A DNA stretch of 64,000 nt. Origin: Trematomus loennbergii. Its lineage: Eukaryota > Chordata > Actinopteri > Perciformes > Nototheniidae. Below, one piece after another: positions 1-10,800 of this stretch (its first letter is position 1; each line of letters begins with the position of its first letter). The translations under genes were made by a program, and so were the position numbers. The notes under the pieces were generated by a model. That model made no database searches. It saw nothing but the letters and a program-made list of their open reading frames with translations, and was not told the origin of the DNA. The DNA lies in the NCBI GenBank assembly GCA_012861695.1, contig JAAOOA010000006.1, forward strand, positions 12,119,879 through 12,183,878, written 5' to 3'.

Positions 1-97
1 CTTCTCTCTCCCCCCCGGGATGTGAGCACTTCAAACACAGAAATCAAATATCCCTGGAAGCCACTGTGCCTCCGGGCTGATCGAGTAGCCTGTGTGG

Positions 98-1224
98 TTT
101 ATTTTCTGCCTTTTAATTCATCTTACTGTTGGTTCCCTTCCACATGGTGGTTGTAGAGGTGAAGAGCAAAAGGAGAATTTATGGTTTTTAAACCGGGATA
201 AATTGAGCTCATCTTGAATCCCTAAAGGCTGAACGAAGCTTTGCTAGTGGTGTGAGTCACAGTTTGTTCCGCCAGAGAGATATTTCCAGACTTTGTGTTC
301 AATAGGAGAATTAGAGCCTCCCTTACTACAATAGTATAACATATTACATTTAAAAAAAGTGTGCAAGATGGATTTTGTTTAAAGTATATAATACAAAACA
401 TTGTCTGGTCATAAAGAGAAACACAACCAAGAGGCCCTCGGTCTGTGTTGCTTCTCTGAGAGCTGGCACAAGATTAAAAATCATTATGGTGTGGACATTA
501 ACTTGTCAACTATTATGCTTCTGATTTGTGCATTACACTGTGACTCGTTACAGATAAGAGGTGCATTTATGATCAGATTTTGGACGTTGATGTCACTAAA
601 CGGTGTTTCAGATAGAATCAATGTTTCCTAATCCAATTTTATGCCTCGTAATAAAAATGTTTGCTATCACTTTTGGTTAATGTACTGGATGTGACAGGAC
701 CGGCTTTAGCTTCTCTATAAAGGGCAGTACTCTGTTCATCAGATTTACACGCTCGCATTCACACAGACACACACACACGTCTCTACTCCTCACATTCAAC
801 AATCTCGTCTGGCTACTGCACTGAGACTGATGGAGAGAGAGGGGAAATAATAATCATTTGTTTACTGTAACAAAAAGGAGCTGGGGCTGGAGGGGAAAAA
901 GGACTCTGCATGGACATACATTGTTAGTGATTGAGGGCAAGAGGAGGGAGAGAGCCAGTTTAATAGAAAAGCGCCCAAGTATGAACAGAGCAAAGCTCAG
1001 CCATCCCAGAGCTCTGAGAGACAGAGGCTTCCCATCAGGTCTCCTACGGCACATCCTGGAGTAGGACGAAGAAGAGACCCGCTAAGACAGAGACAGGGGA
1101 AAAGGGATGAGAGATAATGCCAGAAAAGGCTGTGAGAGGGCAGTCAGCACAGCCATGAATGATCCGACAAATGAAAGTGAGAAGACTTTAAAAGCAGGAG
1201 AGAGCGAGGGATGAGGGGGAGGTA
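98..1224 (-). other. furin: Probable furin 3' UTR
   Basis: This non-coding stretch follows the stop codon on the minus strand. The plus-strand hexamer tttatt at 98-103 reads AATAAA on the minus strand and could be the poly(A) signal, with another ATTAAA at 113-118. A weaker ATTAAA lies at 959-964. There is a short CA-rich tract at about 764-778. The extent is inferred, since no transcript evidence is available. Positions 1-97 show nothing recognisable. Confidence 0.4.
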
Positions 1225-1827
1225 TTAAAGAGCACTTTGTGTTTTGATAAAGGCAGTCCTCTCATTGTGGCCGTCGAAGTCTTCGTTGTCAGAGTCCGTG
1301 TTTATCACGTCATCCCCCCACACTGTCGGGATCCCGCGGTACGACACAACCCTGTTTCCGCCGAGGCTGAAGCCCCCCCCGAGGCCACGGCCCCCCTCCA
1401 GAGAGGGCAGCTTGATCTGAGCGCCTGAGCGCAGCTGCAGCAGCAGGAAGGTGCCGGCGAAGGTGGCGATGATGGCCATGCAGCTGAGGACGGCCACGGT
1501 GATGGGCAGGCGCGAGCTGAGCTGGAGCTGCACCCCGGACTGCCCTGGCTCGCCATGAAGCTGTCGGGGGACTCGCGCATGTACTGGTTGAGGTGCACAC
1601 AGGTGCCCGAGGAGTCCAGGGAGCTGTGGGGGGGCAGGAGAGGCAGGCCTGCGGGCTGAGGCTGCTGCAGGTCAGGCAGGGGGGGGGGCAGGGCAGGCAG
1701 GCGGGGACGGACGCCGGGGGGATGAAGTTTCCCACCGAGTAGTTGACGGGCTGGGAGCCCAGCGAGAAGCCTGCGGTACATTCCTTCACACAGCCCTGCT
1801 GAAAGAGGTAGTAGCCGGCGTTGCACT
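1225..1827 (-). CDS. furin: furin last exon: Cys-rich repeats, TM helix, cytosolic tail; two apparent one-base deletions
   Basis: The exon starts [20 protein letters not shown] and continues to a [11 protein letters not shown] block with furin-like Cys spacing (C-x2-C-x3-C-x2-C). A stalk follows ([17 protein letters not shown]), then a TM helix (about [20 protein letters not shown]) and a tail. The tail keeps YRGI (human YKGL), an acidic stretch TDSDNEDFD with one CK2-type Ser, and the end [12 protein letters not shown], stop TAA at 1225-1227. These three blocks lie in three different frames. Shifts are needed near the seven-G run at 1628-1634 and again between about 1530 and 1580. The exon is 603 bp, while the incoming phase needs two more bases, which agrees with two single-base losses. 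Very high GC makes sequencing error likely. Confidence 0.9.
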
Positions 1828-4800
1828 CTGTGAAGCAGAGAAATAAAAGCGAAATTAAAAAGCTGTAATCATATGTGACGGGGTTCTATTGGTCCGTTTT
1901 GTAAACATAGGCTTAGTCGGTTGATTTAAGCTCAAAACTTTATTTATAACAACAACAAAAAATATATACTGTTTGACAATATTGAAACAGTATAACTTAA
2001 ATAAACGAAATCAAAGTTACCAAAATGAGGTTGTCTATCACTCATCTATGGAGTAAACGCATACTAGCTGTTGCCTTCGCTGCAACAATCTCCCGAGTTC
2101 AGGGCCAACACCGTCCCTTATGAACCCATAGCCCCTCCCCACAGGCTTACCGTCAACCGGTTACACAATTAATTCAAAAAACACATTGTCAACATAATTT
2201 TAACCCCTCAAACATGAGAAAACTATACGACCCAAACATAAACAAGTTAACTATCTCATAACACAATCATCACCCATCATTAATAAACGCAAAATAAATA
2301 ATAAATTGCATGTTTCATGACATCATATTTAAACCACGGAAGTGATGCGCCTCCGTCTTTTCCACATTTCCCTTTGCTGGGGAGACGGCAGCGAAAGTCC
2401 GTTCGCTGCCCGTCTCGCAAGTATCGCGTACTATAGTTTAATGTATGTTTAAATAATTGGAGACTCACAAGCGTGCACTCCTGGTCGCGCTACAGAAAGG
2501 GAGGGGGAAAAGGGACGTTTAGTGATGATTTAACCTTATTTATTGACGAACGGAAGAGAGCAGGAAATGTTTGGTGTGTGTGTGTGTGCCGCCTGCTGCC
2601 AGTCCGCTCCGTCACAACATCCTACTGCTTCATATGAGTCACACAACACAGAAACGGAGAACTAGGATTCCTGCAGACAGTCGGCTTTTGGGGGACGGCT
2701 AAAAACACCATATGTCATGGGAGTTTGTCGTTTCAGTGAGCTTCTCCTGCTTATTATTCCTTCATTGTTTATCTTTTAAGATGTTTTTAGCAGGAGCCAA
2801 ATTATCTGCAGATGTCTCTTCCTCGCCAAAATGATATTTAACATTTTAGCACGATGTGTCTGACCCACAGGCTGTTTAATTACCTTGGAAGATGCGAGTC
2901 TATTCTACTCTCAAGTCACACCTTCACTTTTGTTAGGGCTACTTTTGCTTACTAAGAAAACTGAGGTTGAAAAAAGGTTTGCAATTAAAATGCTGAGTGC
3001 AGCATGTTTAAGTCAACAGAGCCATTTCCATATGCAGCAGGTCCAGATGCAGACCATCGCCTGCAATGGCAATTAACAGACTGAGGGTGCCGGCGGGACA
3101 GAGCTAAAAACAGAGGAACCAGCAGACGAAGGAAACATCTGATTTACTGCAGCGTCTTATCAACTTGTTTAAAATAAGAAAAAAACAAGACTTGTGATCC
3201 TTAAAATATGTGATACATTATTAATGATATGAAATCACATATATCATAATTAAATGTTGTCAGTATGTAAGTACCTCTGACAGCCTGTAGGGGTCAGAGT
3301 GGCTCTGCTTCACACAACGTGTAGGATGTAGGTGGACCTATTGTATACATTCTTGAGACCTTGCCTATAGCACTGTTTGGAGAGCTAGGAGACCATTACA
3401 ATTAAATTAGGTTATTAAAAAGGGACCTGCAGTAAAACTGTATTTGATCTCATCAGAATTTTGATCTCTATTCCATATTTATGATGCGAGAGCTCCATGA
3501 CGTCTGTGTGAATAGTCTGAATAGGGTAATTGTGGGATTTTCAGAAGAGCCTGCCCACAGCAGACGGACACACATGGGATCATATTTCATCCTGTTCACA
3601 AGTCACATCTCAACATGACTCCGTAATAACAATCCCCCCCCCCCCTTTGAGAGCAGCTCTGTGAGGAACAAACTGGGGACAGAAGATACTGGACTTACCG
3701 ATGCATATCTGCCTCAGGTCCAAAGTTTTGCAGTTGTCATTGCCAGACGGGGCCTGTTCAGAGGGGCTGGAAGAGGCTGAGCCGGTGCCATACAGCACCA
3801 GGATGAACTGGGTCAGAGTGCCTGAGCGGAAAGATAGAGAAGATAAAACTGTGAAATTAACCGAGAGACAAAGTAGGCCTGTCAAAAACAGTGAGGCACT
3901 CCCGAGGGTGGATTTCATAAATGTATCCTCTTCTCATTGTAGACTCTTGGATTTTCTGCATAAAGTGACAGTAAATGACTCCTTGAAATGAGGTGCAATT
4001 TAAAGACAGTATGATTTCACTCTGTGCCTAATAAGAGTTTTATAAAGTGCACGTCTCTGAAGAATCACTCAAGTGTGGGGACTCGTGAGTGGTTCCACTT
4101 TAGTAAATCACTTCTTGCTGAGGAGGGAGGTGTGAGGCGATTATCTCGATGGTTTTTTTCCCTGGTTTTCTTGGCTTCGGAGGACCTGATAAGTCCGTGT
4201 GCAGACGGTCGCTGGTGGATGATCCGAGCTCAAACTGAAGTATTGAGGAATTCACTCCACTGCTTTATCATATTCCCTGCTATAAGAAAACTGATTGCTG
4301 AGGCAAAAGGCACCAGTTGATCTCTTATCTCCCTGCACTGAGTCCGTAACCCTTGAGCCGAACTCTAGACTCAACAGATGAATGCGTGTGCAAAACAACA
4401 TTTAAGTAATGTCCTTTAATGCCCTCCAGGTGACCTCTCAGTTAAAACTCAACACCGGATGTTCAAATCCACTTGTTGCCTCTCTTCCCTCTGATCTCTA
4501 TTGTCAATATCAAATAAAAGTATAAAATGCCAAAGGAAAGTATAAATATACACATTTTCTTTATATGAACAACGTATACGTATGTACTCATATAGTAATG
4601 TTGCCAAATAATGTACAAATAATTTGCATAGAAAGGATTCCATCCCAAGCAGATACATTTAAGCTGTAGATCATTCTAATAAATTACTACTCAAATTAAA
4701 AGATTGAAAACATTTTCTAACAACACTGATCCAGGCAAATGTATTTTTAAACTTTTAAACATTAAATTGACATTAACTTTGCACATCAAAGTCAGGATTT

Positions 4801-7800
4801 AGTATTCTGTTTCATATTGTGTTTCTCTTTGGCGTCGTTTGTCTTTGTCGGGCTTTGGCTCTTAATTTATAATAAAATGATTAGTTTGGCATCGGAAAAA
4901 AATTATTGGCAGTTTTTTTTAATCGTTTTTTTAAGCCAATATGTTTCTGGTTCCAGCTTCTTAAATGTGTGGTTTTACTGCAATTATTTTCAATACAAAT
5001 TCTTTAGCTTTTAGACCTTTGGTCTGACCAAACCGCTAAACATATTTGAAAATATTTAACTGAAAAAAAAGAATAATTTATCAGAAAAGCAGTCATCTAA
5101 TTCAATGGAATAAAATAATCATAATTTGCAGGAATATTTGAATCTGGCTTTAAGACGAAAAAGGATAAAAATGAACTTGGACAGCTGGTACATATTAATT
5201 TCATGAATATTTCAATGACAAGGCTTACCATAGTCACTGGCCCCTGCCACGTTCTCAATCTCCAGAGTCCAGGCCCCGCTGGGTTTCTCGTCCCAAGAGT
5301 GGGTGGTCATGAAAGCCCAGTCGTTGAAACCCTCTGATGAGTAGTCATGAGGCCTGCCGGAGAACCACAATCAAGCAGAGTGTGAACATCTTGTGTGCAT
5401 GGACTTGTACTGTATTGTTTGTGTGTTTGCGGACTGGTGTTTGCACCTGGGGTGGAGCAGAGTGGAGCGTGTGCCGGAAGGACTGATGAGGTGGATGGCC
5501 AGGTTCCCCCTGCGGTTGTAGGACAGCGTGAGCCGGGCCTGGACGTGCTCTAACGAGGTCACGTGACTGCCTGTTCCCATGCAGGCTTCTACGCTCATGT
5601 TAATCGACAAATGGCTGCCAATGTTCCTGTCAAACATGAGAAACGACACAAAGAAGATGACACATGAAGACAGCGTTGTCGTTGGTCGCAGGTTGTGTGC
5701 TGCTAAAATCATTACTGGCTCGGTCTGAGCTCGTGATAAGCTTCAGTCTGGATAAATGTGTGAGTGTGACATTTGGCTCGCGGCCAGTGTGAAAGCTTGC
5801 GAGGGGTGAAGAGTTTGTGGCCTTCAACAGGATTAGCGTCTCACAAACCTGTAGCAGCAGACAGTCTGCTCTCTTTGAAAGTACACACTTCTTTTTACCT
5901 CCTCGCTTTTGAGATAACACTCGTACACAATATTTCTAAGGAGCAGGAAGACTCCGGGTTTTAGTGCCAAAAGGGGGAGTGATCACTAAACTGTCACGCT
6001 CTTTAAGAAGATACATTTTTCATGATGGATTAGAGGACTACATAAATGCCTTTTACCTCCGTAGCAGCATCACATTGGAAAAGTCCAAAAGGTGAATTTA
6101 GAGCATTTTCTCCAGTAGATGCCAAATAATTACATAGAGGCTGTCCAGGTTATTTTTGTGATGCAAATAAGTAGCAGAGCTGCACTTCATCATTTGCATG
6201 TTCGTGCTATTGCAAAATGTATTCTGTGGTGTTTCTACTGTAGGGAGAGCCCGACAACAGGAGAGAAGGAAATGGAAATCTATACAAATGGCTGCTGTAG
6301 TCGATTTATCTTGGCCATTTGACCGCTGCAGCACAGGCATCTATGATTTAAGGTCTGGGAGAAGCAAAATGTCGGGCACTGTTGCAGACATGGCATCTGT
6401 TTTTACCAGCACACACAGAAAGAGGGAGGGAGGAATATTAAAAACCTACAAACTGTGGAAAATCAGTGATTGAGAGCAACAAATCAAAAAGGATTACATG
6501 TTTGGCTCCTTTAATTGTGATTAACAGTTCAGTAGCAGCCACGAGGGGAAACACATCAGTGATTGTTACCACTATTGTTGAATACAGAAAAGTAAAACAA
6601 GATTCCTCCAAAAGACCAGCATTAATGAAACAGTATTGTGTTATTCTGTTTAGTTTCCTTTTGCTTGAATGTGTGTTTCCTCTGGGATTAAGCAGCTCAC
6701 AGGAGATCCTGTCTAATGCATCACGGAAATCTATCAATCACACATTTATCACATATTGAAAATCCTTTATTAAAGTCTTTTTCAATGAAATCTGCTTAAA
6801 GCAATAATCCTGAAGGGAAAAAGCTGTGTATTTCATTCCAGTGTTTAAAAAGCTTTTCAGAACCAGCAACAAATATTCTGGGAGGCAGCCAAACCTGAAG
6901 AATTGCCATCCTTTTTGTGGTTAGCACGCTCCAGAGCGTTTCTAAATCATAAATCACTTTTTGAAAAGCTTTGCCAAAGCTTCCAATTCATGCCGCACTC
7001 TAGCTTTGCAGTAATACCAACAAATGTTGCAGACCTGGAGGTAATTTGCATTAATTTACAAAATCCTCTTTCAGAGGACTTCCAAAACAAGGTGAGCTCC
7101 CACATATGGCTGTTATATATAATGTGGAAGTAATAGATAAATGGTAATTGGACTGCATATATAAAGCCCCTTTTTTAGTCTTAGAGACCACTCAAAGCGA
7201 TTTTAAATACAAACCACCTTCACCTATCCACACACACATTCATACCCCGGTGGCAGAGACTTCCATACAAGGTGCCAAGTGCTCATCAGGACAGATACAA
7301 ATGCACACACACTCACACACTGTTGGCACCGCCATCGGGAGCGATTTGCAGTTCAGTATCGTGCGTGCCCCACGGACGCTTCGACATGTAGCCTGCAGAT
7401 GTGAAAGGTCAAACTCCCAAGTCACCGATTGGTGGAGGACCCGTCTACTTCCTGAGCCCCAGATGCTGATTTATTTGGTTAACCACATGCTTACAGAAGC
7501 TTTACTTCATGCTTTAAGGCACAATCTATTTCCAAAAGTAAACAGCTATGCCGGCCGATACAACTCCATCAATAATCTGCAAACCCCAGGCACTCTGAAA
7601 CCCATAAACAAACCATACAGAATAACACTAACTCAATCCTCTAAAGTTATTCATTCATCCTTTCAACACAAGGTTATTTCAAATATGAATCATAATTATG
7701 GTCATAATAAGTCCTGTAGTTTCCCCTGGAAATATGTCCTTCTTGATCTCACTGTTGTGATTCTGTAAGATGTAATCACTGGTTAGAATTGACAATGAGA

Positions 7801-10800
7801 CCAACACTGAAGCCTTTGACGTATTTCAAGTCGCTCTTGATAAGTGAGTCAGCTAAACACCTCAAATGTAAATTAAATAACCTGCCTTGACTGCTGCGCC
7901 CAGACGCTCAAACCATCTGCTCTGAGCGTCTCATAGCTGCTGTAAAAGAGAGAGAAACCTCAAACTCTGCGAGGGAAGTGACAGGGAGCGCATAATGAAG
8001 AGAAGATGTCAGGCTGGGTTTAGACTTTCACATCGGGGAAATGAAGGGGAAAAAAAGGCAGAGGAGAAATATATAGTCTGAACAGCGAAAGGAACACATG
8101 GATTGACAAATTACTATTTTCTTTAAAATGCTCCCCTTCAAGCAGAGTGCCTGGCACACAAACAACAACACGGAGAACTTCAGCGTGCGCCCAGAGCTGC
8201 AGATGAAGACATAACGTGTCACTGCAGCAAAGCATGGCGGCTCGGTTACTCACGAGCACCTGCGCTCTGTTGTGGACCAATTATCCGTTTCTCTTATCGC
8301 TCTCTGCTGCTCAAACATCTAGGATATCACGATGAAGCTTTATTCACACACAGAGGCTACATCAAAGACATGTTTAATACACAAATTGGTTTTCTTTGTC
8401 TAATTTCTTGCGATCAAATTCCTCCCTTCATATTTGTTTTATAATACGTTTGGGTATTTATACTGTGCTCTATGTGCTGCAGTATCGTAGCCAGGACCCT
8501 CCAGTAGTGGAGGTTTTTGTGCAAGCGAGGCACTTTTCTGGTTTAAAGGTGAGCTCCAGTGATTTAGTATTGCAGTTACATAAAGTTGGAGGACTCACAA
8601 GACAGATTAAGAGAGTTAGAAGATCCTGATTCCAGAATAATTTGTCAAGTTTAAAAGCTTCCTCCTGAACACAGTACTGTAGGGCTGATCAAAATCCTAC
8701 CTGCTGATGAAACTGTGTGTAAATGTACACATGTTTTAGGTATTTAGAACATGTGACTGGGTGGTGACTCAAATGCTGAGGCACCTTTGAATGAATGGAC
8801 TATTCTAAAATGCAGTTTCAAAGGTTGTGTTTTTGTGTGAGTGCTTGCGTAATGTACCTACCTTGGCTCACTGACCATGGTGATCACACATTTCCGCTGA
8901 GGCCTCACATTGGTCCACGTTTCTGCCAGAGCAACGATTGCACTGGCATCAAGTAGACCGTATCCATATGAATGGCTAACTGCAGATACCAGAAAAAGAA
9001 AGAGGAAACAGACACATGAATGTTTGCCCTCCCAACTATAACATTGACTAGCTGCAGTGTGTATGTTATCTAAGACTTTCACACAACGTATTCCAGGGCC
9101 TCACATCTCCATTTACAATGTATCTTTTCAGATGCATAACACGTGAAAGAGTCTCAAAGGGCCTGTAAACTGCAGAGGGCAGGAGAGAACTGCTGTACCT
9201 TTGCGTCCGACCCCATTGGTTCTCCAGTCGTTGGTGAGCAGGTGGGCAGGGTGAGAAGTTCGTACAACCAGATGTTGCATGTCCCTCCAGGTCAGATTTT
9301 TACTGGAATGTGTAAATGCAAGTACAAACAAAGACACAAACACATAAAGAGAAAAACAGACACACAGAAAAACATACATTGTGAGACTTTTAAACAGATC
9401 AAACATTCGTGTTAACCTGCAGATGGACAGCTGATTTAATACAATGAAGTACGAGTCACATCTTAATCTTCTGTCAACATGTGTTTGAACTCAATTTCAA
9501 CCCTGCAAAACATATGTTTGTTGTGCTTTTCCTGATTTGTACGGTCGGAAAAGGTTACCGGAGGACACAGATGAGTTGAAAAATATTTAGAAATATAAAG
9601 CCCATTATTTACTGACTTTCTCTTTTAATCCGTTCCTAATTGCAATACTTTTGCCGCCACCAGACTAATTACTTCCTTTCAGGACTGTTCTGACGTTCAT
9701 GTTTGTCTCCCCATTAGTGCTGCGTGACTGGATAAGAATCATAAGTGCTGTTTTGTAATTGCACTGTAAAAGTCTACCAGGCAAAAGGGGTTAAAAGTAA
9801 TTCATAAAACAGGATAATCAGTCAGAAATGATGCATAAACATGAAGCGCCTGCAGTTAAAGCCTGATTAAATACAAGAGTTTTACATTTATAATCAGGCT
9901 TGAAAAAGAAAATGATTTTACCTGTTGTCATTAAAAGAGCAATTTGCTGTTAGCAAACTTCTAACTCTGTGCTATAAAACTGATAAGAGGCAATTTAGAA
10001 ATACTACTTTTCTGAATATTTGAATGTATGCAGATTCTGAAACTAACCAGAATAATTACAACCCAGTCTGACGATGAGTTTGTTTTGCATAAATTAGATA
10101 TTTTCAATAGCATATAAATGTTTTAACTGAACAAAAATCATAGAACTATGTAGAACGGGAAGTTATGAATGAGGCTGTAAAGCTGAAGAGAATTGCGATG
10201 CTTGGTAATTGCACTTACTTGGCCTCAAGGGCAAGAGCGATGATCCCAGCAGCCAGCGGGGCCGAGGCGGAGGTGCCTGTGTGGGAGTCTGTGCATTTAG
10301 ATTTGAGGTCTGTTGTCACCTAGGGAACACAAACGGAGAAAAGCTATAAAAAAGGCAGCTCAGCCAAAAATACGAAGGAAAATGTTCTCAATAAACGCAC
10401 TGAAAGATATCCTTTGATTCAGCTTTTAACTGGTTCATCTTAAGATCGAGCCAGAAATCCAAAACTTGTACCAAAACTGGTCGTGCCTTTTGCAAAAATA
10501 TCACATTTACAACCTCAAATTCACCTCATTTCAATGAGCCAAAAAAAACTATTATCTTCTATTCTCCATCACTTCCTATGTTACTATCTCATATGCATTT
10601 GCTGGAGGCAGGAATCGCCTAACAGTGAAAGATGCAGGAACTTAAGAGCATGAAGTCCTCAGCATGGCTCTCTAAACCAGCTGGAAAATCAAAGCAGGGA
10701 AAACGTATAACTTATGCTCTCCCTCACTGAACAACTACCAGTGAGGTATCTTTGAGCAAGAGTCTTTTCAAATCAAATGCTCCAGCAGAAATCTCCTCTG

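Noticed and set aside
7148..7768. 206-codon plus-strand ORF, the longest in the window
   Set aside because: Overlaps the SINE-like fragment read backwards, with no recognisable domain; chance ORF.
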